Source: CAZICM01 sp964537685 (lineage in GTDB: Bacteria > Myxococcota_A > Polyangia > Polyangiales > Polyangiaceae). From it: a stretch of DNA of 5,195 bases. Where the stretch lies: NCBI GenBank assembly GCA_964537685.1, contig CAZICM010000124.1:1-5195 (forward strand). The letters are read 5' to 3'. The position numbers and the translations under genes were made by a program. Below are positions 1 through 5,171 of the stretch, piece after piece. How positions within the stretch are numbered: position 1 is the first letter of the stretch; each line of letters starts with the position of its first letter. The notes beneath the pieces are model-generated. The model saw nothing but the letters and a program-made list of their open reading frames with translations, did no database searches and was not told where the DNA came from.

Positions 1-98
1 TGCAGTTTACGATACCATGGCGCAAATGGGCCAAGACCAAGCCCGAAGACGAGGGAGAGGGCGGGGGTGAGGGAGAAGGCGGGGGCTCGCCGGGGTAG
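1..98 (+). CDS. C-terminal end of an unidentified protein (partial)
   Basis: The frame starting at base 3 is open from the window edge to a TAG at 96-98 and gives 31 residues. It begins QFTIPWRKWAKTKPEDEG and ends in two copies of EGEGGG followed by SPG. A basic/aromatic stretch followed by an acidic Gly-Glu tail is typical of a disordered C-terminus, so this is probably the real end of a gene that starts upstream. The Gly-Glu tail makes the coding strand G-rich, with runs of G at 53-55, 59-61, 63-67 and 71-73. No family can be named from so short a tail. An accidental open frame is possible. Confidence 0.5.
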   Translation, partial: QFTIPWRKWAKTKPEDEGEGGGEGEGGGSPG

Positions 99-122
99 AA
101 ATATTTGAGCGAAACCATGCGG

Positions 123-158
123 GGCCGCCCTATCGGTAAATGACAACCATGGGCGGCC
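123..158 (+). terminator. Hairpin downstream of the first gene, possible transcript end
   Basis: GGCCGCCC at 123-130 is the exact inverse of GGGCGGCC at 151-158, with a 20-base loop, and one more G-T pair can form at 122/159. It lies 24 bp after the stop of the partial gene and before the candidate promoter of the next gene, where a terminator would be expected. No T-run follows the stem, so it is not a standard intrinsic terminator. It could instead be a protein-binding inverted repeat. Confidence 0.3.
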
Positions 159-174
159 TGCAGTCTCAGAAATG

Positions 175-202
175 TTGATGAGCGGCCTTAGAAGCCTATA
201 TC
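175..202 (+). promoter_or_regulatory. Candidate sigma70-type promoter for the lipoprotein operon
   Basis: TTGATG at 175-180 and TATATC at 197-202 are separated by 16 bp and resemble -35 and -10 boxes. Transcription would begin near 209, leaving a leader of about 30 bases before the ATG at 240. That leader carries the ribosome-binding site AAAAGG (227-232). This start would exclude the upstream in-frame ATG at 204. The call rests on pattern and position only. Confidence 0.4.
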
Positions 203-239
203 TATGGCTTTTGCTGGTGATTCAATAAAAGGTTCTGCC

Positions 240-971
240 ATGCGACGCCAACCGTTTTGGATATTTCTTGCATTGCTTTTTTGCTTGGCCTGCGGTGATG
301 GCTACCCGCCATGCGCACCCGAAGGCAACGGGCCAGGAACGATTTACGGCCCCACACCCTCACCGCTGCCAGGTCCGGGGGGTCCGAACGAGCCCCCAGA
401 TTGGGCCGACCAACCGCCAAAATACAGCAAAAATGCCGAAGGAGAAGTGTGCACATGCGGGCCTTATCAACCTGGATGCACAAGCGACCCTGATGGGGTA
501 GAGGGGGATGAAAACCCGGGGTATTCATCGTTTCCCAATGCTTGCGATCCAAACTGCAGTTCCGGCGCACCCGGCAATGGTGCTGAAGCTACGGCGCCCG
601 ATCCACTGGCCGGCGGGTTTTCGCCATCTGTTTTTAAGTTTATCCAAATCATTGCCGACGATGGAATGGATGTGGCGGGTGGCTGGCAAGAAGCAGCCGC
701 ACAGCTCAAGTTTTTTCGCTGGACAAGCATTTTGCCCGAATCTTGGAGTTGCTCCATAAGAACTGGAATGCCTTTGAGGACGGAGAAATATGGCATCATC
801 TTTGCTGATTCGGCCGCGGCAAAGACCGCACAAATAGCCACGGATGCGGCCCATAATCTGGCACCGAAAGAGTTATTGCCCGCGGTTTATTGCAAAGCAT
901 TGGCGATGGAGATGATGCGCCTCTTCGGCATAAAATATCCCCAGCTTGGCGCCAGGGTGACTTCACCATGA
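240..971 (+). CDS. Cys/Pro-rich predicted lipoprotein, candidate secreted effector, function unknown
   Basis: The product has 243 residues. The ATG at 240 is chosen because AAAAGG lies 7 bases upstream; the in-frame ATG at 204 has no such site. The N-terminus (MRRQPFWIFLALLFCLAC) is a short basic start, a hydrophobic core and a relaxed lipobox ending at Cys18, predicting a lipid-anchored exported protein. Residues about 20-120 are rich in Pro, Gly and Cys (for example VCTCGPYQPGC and NACDPNC) and look extracellular and disordered. From about residue 130 there is a folded-looking domain (FKFIQIIADDGMDVAGGWQE), which I do not recognise. Its stop overlaps the next start as ATGA, so the two are probably translationally coupled. 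Around 711-800 the reading frame loses its protein-like character while another frame gains it, so the C-terminal part may carry two compensating frameshifts. An effector role is inferred from export plus a coupled cytosolic partner only. Confidence 0.75.
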   Translation: MRRQPFWIFLALLFCLACGDGYPPCAPEGNGPGTIYGPTPSPLPGPGGPNEPPDWADQPPKYSKNAEGEVCTCGPYQPGCTSDPDGVEGDENPGYSSFPNACDPNCSSGAPGNGAEATAPDPLAGGFSPSVFKFIQIIADDGMDVAGGWQEAAAQLKFFRWTSILPESWSCSIRTGMPLRTEKYGIIFADSAAAKTAQIATDAAHNLAPKELLPAVYCKALAMEMMRLFGIKYPQLGARVTSP

Positions 972-1534
972 AACACTCCCTCCAAGAACTGATTCAGCTC
1001 GCCTACCACTTTCATCCCCGAGGCATTCCGATCCAATCACCGGCCTACAAACGATCCAAGGAATACAAACGACGGCTAGAGGCTTGCCGAAAAGCCGCCG
1101 ATTTTTATGCGGCTTGGCTGGCCATGATCCGTAGGCTTGCCGCATTCTTTCCTCAGTATCGCGTCTATAATCATGCGATGTATTTGCTCTCGCCCGGATG
1201 GGATATCCCCGAATTTGCGGGGTTGATCGAATTGGCGGCCGAGCCGGCAAAACAAAACCCTGTCATCGAATTCCGGGTGAGCGTTCTTGTGCCTTATTAT
1301 AAGCTGTTTCGTAAAGATGTGGTGGACGAAAATCAATCCCGCAAATGCTTTGCCTTGCTGGGCGAGGAAGCTGCCGTGGCCGCCCGTATTGCCCACGAAA
1401 TTGAAGCTACGTTCGAAGGATATGAAGCGTTGCCTCCCGATGTGGGGAATACGATTGTTCCCGATTTGATTTTGCCAGAGCTTCCCTTGGACCATGCCAC
1501 CCTTTACGATTGTTTGATGTATCCCGATCCCTGA
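968..1534 (+). CDS. Soluble 188-aa protein, candidate immunity/partner of the lipoprotein
   Basis: The ATG at 968 overlaps the preceding stop by 4 bases (ATGA), with the G-rich AGGGTGA at 954-960 upstream. The frame is open further upstream to 890, but the coupled start is more natural. The protein has no signal peptide or membrane segment. The N-terminal half is basic and helical (AYHFHPRGI at 12-20, YKRRLEACRKAADFY at 33-47). The middle has a strand-rich stretch VIEFRVSVLVPYYKLF (99-114). The C-terminal part contains EIEATFEGYEALPPDVGN (144-161) and ATLYDCL (177-183). From memory this resembles uncharacterised proteins found, often in several copies, in Polyangiales next to toxin-like genes; I could not check this. 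A cytosolic protein coupled to an exported one fits an immunity protein or chaperone. No enzymatic motif is visible. Confidence 0.85.
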   Translation: MKHSLQELIQLAYHFHPRGIPIQSPAYKRSKEYKRRLEACRKAADFYAAWLAMIRRLAAFFPQYRVYNHAMYLLSPGWDIPEFAGLIELAAEPAKQNPVIEFRVSVLVPYYKLFRKDVVDENQSRKCFALLGEEAAVAARIAHEIEATFEGYEALPPDVGNTIVPDLILPELPLDHATLYDCLMYPDP

Positions 1535-1601
1535 TCGCTCACCAACAAAGACCGTTGCATATATAAAGACAAAACTCCCCGCTGTCGCTCTGTACCCCTC
1601 T

Positions 1602-1895
1602 CAAACGCTTGATGCTTGATATTTGTCAGCGCGGCGCGCCTCTCCAGCGCTTGCCTTCAGCTTTGCGTTCCCTCACACGCCCGCTCAAACCCTTGTCCCG
1701 CCTTTTGGGTTCACACAAAAGCCTTCGCAAACGCTTGCAAGGGAAAATGTGAATCCCCCGAACTCCCCTCAAACCCTTGCGGCGTCCCCCGCGCCTCATC
1801 AACGACCAACGCAAACGCTTGCTGTGCCCATTGTGTCACCTCCCCCGCTCTTTCATGCCCTTGCAAAACCGATTGAGCCATTGCGCCCGCATCCC
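1602..1895. repeat. Array of seven 10-bp boxes with an exact 42-bp period
   Basis: Boxes related to CAAACSCTTG start at 1602, 1644, 1686, 1728, 1770, 1812 and 1854, each exactly 42 bp after the last. They read CAAACGCTTG, CCAGCGCTTG, CAAACCCTTG, CAAACGCTTG, CAAACCCTTG, CAAACGCTTG and CATGCCCTTG. CAA and TTG form inverted outer arms around a four-base core. The seventh base of CAAACSC alternates G and C from the second copy on. Several boxes are preceded by C-rich sequence ending in CT, so the conserved part may reach about 16 bp. The intervening 32 bases are not repeated. A period of 42 bp equals four turns of B-DNA, placing the boxes on one helix face, and is also 14 codons. The array fills most of the gap between 1534 and 1964. 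An AT-rich island (TTGCATATATAAAG, 1555-1568) precedes it. Reading it as protein gives a 14-residue periodic peptide (QTLA) on the plus strand, or QAFE/QGFE with stops on the minus strand; neither has a convincing start. Confidence 0.85.
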
Positions 1896-1910
1896 GCTCC
1901 AGCGTATACT
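1881..1910 (+). promoter_or_regulatory. Candidate promoter of the FG-GAP lipoprotein gene
   Basis: TATACT at 1905-1910 matches the -10 consensus at five of six bases. TTGCGC at 1881-1886, 18 bp upstream, is a partial -35 box. It lies at the downstream edge of the 42-bp array, so proteins bound to the array could act on it. Transcription would start near 1917. Confidence 0.4.
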
Positions 1911-1923
1911 CCCTAACACAGAA

Positions 1924-1950
1924 CGGCGCGCCTCTTTCCCGTTCGCGCCG
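1924..1950 (+). promoter_or_regulatory. Hairpin in the leader just before the ribosome-binding site
   Basis: CGGCGCG (1924-1930) is the inverse of CGCGCCG (1944-1950), giving a 7-bp all-GC stem with a 13-base loop. The GGAGG ribosome-binding site (1952-1956) begins one base after the stem, so the structure could affect ribosome access. The first arm is part of the 12-mer CGGCGCGCCTCT (1924-1935), which also occurs at 1632-1643 inside the first array unit. Confidence 0.4.
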
Positions 1951-1963
1951 CGGAGGTTTTGTT

Positions 1964-3610
1964 ATGCGTCTTATCGTGCAATTGGGCCTTGCCTCGGCTG
2001 CTATGGCTTTGCTTTTCGCCGCTTGTACCGCTACCGACGAGCGTACGTTCAATAACGGCAATTCGGGCGGGGGCGGCTCAGGTTCTACCTCGGGCTCCAC
2101 CAGCTCCAATTCTACCAGCGGGGTCGGTGTCGGCGGTAGCTTTACCACGTCGGGCGGCACAGGCGGAATGGTGGCCGGTCCTTCATGCAAGGTGATCGAA
2201 AGTCAGGGCGATGCCGTTCCCGATTGTACGGAATCCGCCCCGGCCAACGCTTTTAGCCCCGAAGTGCAATGGACTTGGTCCGCTCCCATGGGCCAGGGTT
2301 CGCTTGTCACTCCGCTCGTCGCCAATTTTACCGACGATAACGCCGACGGCGAAATCGATCTCTGCGATGTCCCCGATGTGGTCGTGACCATTATCGAGCA
2401 GTTCCAATCCGGTACGATGTATCTGCTCTCGGGCGATAAGGGAACCGAGTTGTTTGCGTTTAAGGCGCCTATCGATCCCAATATTACCCCGGCTTTGGGC
2501 GATATCGACGGCGATGGTCTTGTGGAGGTGGTGACCGCGGATGCCTCGGGGCATGTGGTCGCCTTTGAACACGATGGGAGCTTGAAATGGACGGGCGATG
2601 TGGGCGGTTGGACTCAAACGATCAGCTCATATTGCCATGCATTTGCGCTGTATGACCTGGAGGGCGATGGCAACGTCGAGATTATTGGCGCCTTCGAGGT
2701 CTTTGATTCAATGGGCAAGCGGAAGTTTGGCATTCCGGGCAATGCCACCGAGTTCCCGACGGAGAAATACTGGTGTCCGACGCCGACGGCGGCCGATTTG
2801 GACGGCGATGGAAAGCTGGAGGTTTTGTTTGGGCATCAGACCTACAAATCCGATGGAACCCTATATTGGTCGGTACCTGGAAGCCCTGGGCATCCCCATG
2901 TTGCGAATTTGGATGCGGATCCCGAGCCTGAAGTATATTTAGCGACGGATGAAGGGATATCGGTGATTGAGCACAATGGAGTGAAGAAGTTTGGACCGGT
3001 TCGGCCGACCGATCCGAATATTTCTGCGCGCTGCTGGGGCAAGCCTGGGGTCATACACGATTTTGACGGGGATTCGAAGGCGGACATGGCCACGGGTTCA
3101 TGTTCGGACTACTCGGTTTATTTGATGACCAACACAGCGACGCCCAAGTGGAGCGCGCCGGTTGTCGATCAGAGCGGATTGGCGACGGGAACGGCCTTTG
3201 ATTTCTTGGGCGATGGAATCGCGGATGCGATTTATGCGGATGAGAACAAGATTTACGTGTTTGACGGGAGCGATGGGAAGCTGGAACTGGAATCCCCCAG
3301 GACATCGGGAACGCTGATTGAGTATCCGGTGGTGGCGGATGTAGATAACGATGGGTCGGCGGAGATCATCGTGGTATCGAACTTCCTCGCGGGAGGGAGC
3401 GGAGCGATGGTGACGGTACTAAAGGATGCTCAAGACCGGTGGATTCAGGCGCGCAGGATTTGGAACCAGCACTCGTATCATGTGACCAATGTGCGGGAAG
3501 ACGGCGTGATTCCCAAGACGATGAAGAAGAACTGGCAGTTGTTGAATACCTTTAGGACCAATTCTCAGATTGGGGTGTATGGGGATTGCGATCCGATTAT
3601 ACCTAATTGA
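1964..3610 (+). CDS. FG-GAP/VCBS-repeat outer-surface lipoprotein
   Basis: The product has 548 residues. The ATG is 7 bases after a strong GGAGG. The N-terminus has a signal peptide with a lipobox ending at Cys21 (LLFAAC). A flexible linker rich in Gly, Ser and Thr follows (about 32-70). The rest is a run of Ca-binding-loop repeats of the FG-GAP/VCBS beta-propeller type: DNADGEID (125-132), DIDGDGLVE (180-188), DLEGDGNVE (231-239), DLDGDGKLE (278-286), a degenerate NLDADPEPE (315-323), DFDGDSKAD (366-374), DFLGDGIAD (413-421) and DVDNDGSAE (459-467). The C-terminal segment with ARRIWNQHSYHVTNV (496-510) and NTFRTNSQ (528-535) is a conserved ending I associate with such proteins in Myxococcota. 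Known members are cell-surface propellers, often in adhesion or carbohydrate binding; the ligand here is unknown. Codon choice changes within the gene: alanine is mostly GCC/GCT before about 2750 and mostly GCG after. It converges with the toxin cassettes on its right. Confidence 0.93.
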   Translation: MRLIVQLGLASAAMALLFAACTATDERTFNNGNSGGGGSGSTSGSTSSNSTSGVGVGGSFTTSGGTGGMVAGPSCKVIESQGDAVPDCTESAPANAFSPEVQWTWSAPMGQGSLVTPLVANFTDDNADGEIDLCDVPDVVVTIIEQFQSGTMYLLSGDKGTELFAFKAPIDPNITPALGDIDGDGLVEVVTADASGHVVAFEHDGSLKWTGDVGGWTQTISSYCHAFALYDLEGDGNVEIIGAFEVFDSMGKRKFGIPGNATEFPTEKYWCPTPTAADLDGDGKLEVLFGHQTYKSDGTLYWSVPGSPGHPHVANLDADPEPEVYLATDEGISVIEHNGVKKFGPVRPTDPNISARCWGKPGVIHDFDGDSKADMATGSCSDYSVYLMTNTATPKWSAPVVDQSGLATGTAFDFLGDGIADAIYADENKIYVFDGSDGKLELESPRTSGTLIEYPVVADVDNDGSAEIIVVSNFLAGGSGAMVTVLKDAQDRWIQARRIWNQHSYHVTNVREDGVIPKTMKKNWQLLNTFRTNSQIGVYGDCDPIIPN

Positions 3611-3626
3611 GGATAAGCGTTTTTTA

Positions 3627-3640
3627 AGCGGTGCACCGCT
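3627..3640. repeat. Perfect 14-bp palindrome between the FG-GAP gene and the toxin repeat
   Basis: AGCGGTGCACCGCT is a perfect self-complementary sequence 16 bp after the FG-GAP stop. It is preceded by a run of six T (3620-3625). The T-run is on the wrong side for a plus-strand intrinsic terminator, and the palindrome has no loop of its own. Its right half (ACCGCT, 3635-3640) is also the start of the 94-bp repeat, so it spans the junction between the two loci. It may be a transcription end, a protein site or a recombination scar. Confidence 0.4.
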
Positions 3641-3728
3641 CCCGTTCCTTTCTTCGCCGCTCCCGCTACACCCTTCGCGGTCGTTACAACGGTTAAAACA
3701 CCTATAATAACCGCTATGGTTCCATGCC
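3635..3728 (-). repeat. 94-bp repeat, copy 1: toxin junction segment without a toxin
   Basis: It matches 5041-5134 at 90 of 94 bases with no gaps. On the minus strand it encodes the same hydrophobic segment (GTIAVIIGVLTVV, then TTAKGVAGAAKKGTGAV) that opens the nuclease ORF of copy 2. The four differences (3661, 3667, 3670, 3679) are all silent third positions. Here no start codon precedes it in frame: a stop lies 9 codons upstream. After the repeat the frame reads about 20 unrelated residues into the complement of the FG-GAP gene before a TGA. It is therefore a decapitated relic whose toxin domain has been lost. Confidence 0.85.
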
Positions 3729-3768
3729 GAAATCGGCTTTCCCTGCCGCTCTAAAAATCAGAATCGCA

Positions 3769-4017
3769 TCAAGATATTTCTGGGTCCGTTTCAATGATCC
3801 AAGCACTGTCTTTCGATTGGCGTCGAGCAGAGCAGCCAATGGGCAAACTCGCAAGTAGTACAAGTCTGCTATCAATGCTGAGGATTTCGTCCAGCCGTAC
3901 CAACTGGAGTACTTCAGGACGATAATCGCCATTATCGCAATGAAATTGCCATACAATGTCAGAGTCCTTATCATACTCATGAGTCACAAAAAGGACACCC
4001 TGCATGCCTTGAGTCAC
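3769..4017 (-). CDS. Immunity-like small protein, N-terminally truncated
   Basis: This is an 82-residue ORF from a GTG, open upstream only to a TAG at 4042-4044. Residues VLFVTHEYDKDSDIVWQFHC (8-27) followed by a spaced LDEIL (42-46), LLASLP (54-59), G61, AR (64-65) and W73 match, from memory, a widespread family of about 100-aa cytosolic proteins found beside bacterial toxin genes, with pattern HExD...WQF.C, L.EIL..D, LP.G..A.R, W. I could not check this. The usual N-terminal part is missing: upstream codons run directly into the HNH toxin remnant in another frame. No ribosome-binding site is seen. It was probably the immunity gene of that HNH toxin, now an orphan and likely unexpressed. An overlapping 88-aa frame (3714-3980) looks less protein-like. 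Confidence 0.5.
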   Translation of the reverse strand: MTQGMQGVLFVTHEYDKDSDIVWQFHCDNGDYRPEVLQLVRLDEILSIDSRLVLLASLPIGCSARRQSKDSAWIIETDPEIS

Positions 4018-4226
4018 ATAAACATAGCATGTGTGCCGCCTCTATCTATTGGCACAATATGATCGACTTGGGCCTCGTGTGGGGGCGGCGTCACACCTTA
4101 AGACTCCATCATTGTGAACCCGATTAGCGTCTTTCATTTGCGCTACTTGGCGTGATATCAACAGGAAAGGACGGATGTGCTTGGAGACTGTCCACGAAAG
4201 CGGGGGAAGATCAACTTCTGCGACTT
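4014..4226 (-). pseudogene. Frameshifted and truncated HNH-endonuclease toxin remnant
   Basis: Two minus-strand frames together give an HNH toxin C-terminus. From 4226 down to about 4083 one frame reads PLSWTVSKHIRPF and later QMKDANRVHNDGVLRCD. Near a run of five C (4083-4087) it must lose one base to continue in the next frame as EAQVDHIVPIDRGGT (4076 to 4032). The NR..N.GVLRCD plus EAQVDHIVP.DRGGT pattern is typical of HNH/GHH-type polymorphic toxin domains, where the DH pair lies in the metal-binding active site. After GGT the frame gives HAMFM and a TGA at 4014-4016 instead of the expected N.Y.N.QVL..C...K, so the last catalytic part is missing. No start codon is present and it begins directly after the comJ stop. 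Catalytic activity is not expected. Confidence 0.65.
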
Positions 4227-4691
4227 TTATGCAGGATCCGCCTTCATCACAAATGATAGCGGCGGCTGTAGTTCCGGATCAGCCCTCAGTATCTCCGGGA
4301 GAACATCCGAATCAGCAGGAATGAAAACGAAATCGCACCACATACGGCCTTCCAAATCCACTCCATGTTGAAAGATGAGGCGGTAATTTCCCATTGCCAA
4401 TTCAATCGCCTGACTATCACCAATAGATGCTATTTCTATGAAACCGCTATCCTGAAGCGCAAATGGAACCGCTATCACTCTGGCAGCATCGCTGCGGTGA
4501 GAATAACCGTTCTTCTGCCGGACATTGATATGCGCCGTTCCATCCTGATGCAGAGTTGCAAACGAGACACTTCCCGGTCGCCATGCAAATCCCTGGGCAA
4601 GATGTTCATCTCGCCATTCATTGAATGGATTTTTAAGGTTGGAATCAAAAACTACAATCTGCTGGTAGGAAATATTCAGATCAAATATCAT
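4227..4691 (-). CDS. comJ: ComJ-family nuclease inhibitor (immunity protein)
   Basis: The product has 154 residues. The ATG lies 3 bases after the stop of the nuclease gene (TGA-TCT-ATG), so the pair is co-transcribed and probably coupled. The motif NPFNEWRDEHLAQGFAWRPG (21-40) followed by SVSF is the hallmark I know from ComJ/Nin, the inhibitor encoded next to the competence nuclease NucA in Bacillus. A strand-rich middle contains QAIELAMGNYRLIFQHG (94-110), and the C-terminus has FVFIPADSDVLPEIL (121-135). There is no signal or membrane segment, as expected for a cytosolic antidote. Gene order (nuclease, then inhibitor) is the same as in Bacillus nucA-nin, but the nuclease here is attached to a polymorphic-toxin-like junction, so the role is more likely self-protection than DNA uptake. 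Local base composition is more AT-rich than the flanks, suggesting transfer. Confidence 0.88.
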   Translation of the reverse strand: MIFDLNISYQQIVVFDSNLKNPFNEWRDEHLAQGFAWRPGSVSFATLHQDGTAHINVRQKNGYSHRSDAARVIAVPFALQDSGFIEIASIGDSQAIELAMGNYRLIFQHGVDLEGRMWCDFVFIPADSDVLPEILRADPELQPPLSFVMKADPA

Positions 4692-4694
4692 AGA

Positions 4695-5171
4695 TCACTC
4701 TACAACAATCCTTACTTTAGTACCGTTGGGAAGGCCCCTGCATTGATTTCCAATGCAAGCGCCCGCACCCATATTATCTCTTGGCGAAACAGCGCGAATA
4801 CTCGCACCAGCACCCCCTTCTCTAAACATTGCTGGCGGATACTCATCTAACTGTTTTCCAGGTACTTTTGTATGGCCAGACTGCGCTGCAGCACGATTAC
4901 GTTCAATGCCGCTCCGCTCAATGGTCAAGACAGAAGGATGCCCTGCCGCCTGTGCATCTTTGATATGAGCTGCCGTTTCGGGAAACCGCTTTTGAGGAAT
5001 GGAAATCTTCGTCCCCGCTTCCTCCGCCGCCCCAATCCCAACCGCTCCCGTTCCTTTCTTCGCCGCCCCCGCCACGCCCTTCGCAGTCGTTACAACGGTT
5101 AAAACACCTATAATAACCGCTATGGTTCCATGCCTAAACGTCCCCCGCCAATCATGCGCCTTCTTGTTCAA
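4695..5171 (-). CDS. NucA/NucB-type DNase toxin module
   Basis: The ORF has 158 codons from a TTG at 5171. There is no ATG or GTG start before the domain, no ribosome-binding site, and a TGA lies four codons upstream, so the true start is doubtful. Residues about 17-30 (IAVIIGVLTVVTTA) form one hydrophobic segment, followed by an Ala/Gly/Lys stretch to about 50. Residues 63-158 are a full NucA/NucB nuclease domain: FPETAAHIKDAQAAGHPSVL (63-82), TIERSGIERNR (83-93), DEYPPAMFREGGAGASI (109-125), SPRDNMGAGACIGNQ (129-143) and PNGTKVRIVVE. The closest pattern I know is the Bacillus DNA-entry nuclease, with the acidic DE[WY]P and DN.GAG motifs intact, so it should cleave DNA, probably metal-dependent. 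The hydrophobic part is encoded by the 94-bp repeat, so the ORF looks like a toxin C-terminal module waiting to be joined to a longer carrier. comJ downstream supplies immunity. Confidence 0.85.
   Translation of the reverse strand: MNKKAHDWRGTFRHGTIAVIIGVLTVVTTAKGVAGAAKKGTGAVGIGAAEEAGTKISIPQKRFPETAAHIKDAQAAGHPSVLTIERSGIERNRAAAQSGHTKVPGKQLDEYPPAMFREGGAGASIRAVSPRDNMGAGACIGNQCRGLPNGTKVRIVVE
5041..5134 (-). repeat. 94-bp repeat, copy 2: junction segment of the NucA-type module
   Basis: It is a direct repeat of 3635-3728 (90/94 identical, no gaps), 1406 bp apart and on the same coding strand. It encodes residues about 13-44 of the nuclease ORF. Sequence similarity stops sharply on both sides: at 5134/5135 next to the end of the previous ORF, and at 5040/5041 where the nuclease-specific part begins. 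Such a segment shared between different downstream domains is what is expected of a recombination boundary in a polymorphic toxin. Confidence 0.88.

Noticed and set aside
467..854. Two minus-strand ORFs of 124 and 109 aa opposite the lipoprotein
   Set aside because: They are shadows of the plus-strand gene, with no ribosome-binding site or recognisable motif.
1602..1895. CRISPR array
   Set aside because: Regular spacing suggests it, but the conserved part is only 10-16 bp and degenerate, and no cas gene is present in the window.
1623..1916. 97-aa Pro/Thr-rich ORF over the array with a QTLA periodicity
   Set aside because: It starts at a TTG without a ribosome-binding site, the first array unit carries a stop in this frame, and the periodicity follows automatically from the 42-bp repeat.
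1711..2190. 159-aa minus-strand ORF over the array and the lipoprotein start
   Set aside because: Half of it is the shadow of the Gly/Ser linker of the FG-GAP gene. Its QAFE/QGFE repeat frame is broken by stops within the array. Kept only as an alternative origin of the array.
3620..3640. Intrinsic terminator of the FG-GAP gene
   Set aside because: The T-run precedes the palindrome instead of following it, and the palindrome has no loop, so I list it only as a palindrome.
3714..3980. 88-aa minus-strand ORF ending in GMEP
   Set aside because: It overlaps the immunity-like ORF, which has the better motif content. Its last codons lie inside the 94-bp repeat in the wrong frame; the silent-site pattern supports the other frame.
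4365..4850. 161-aa plus-strand ORF
   Set aside because: It lies opposite comJ and the nuclease gene, both recognised by conserved motifs, and its sequence has no protein-like features.
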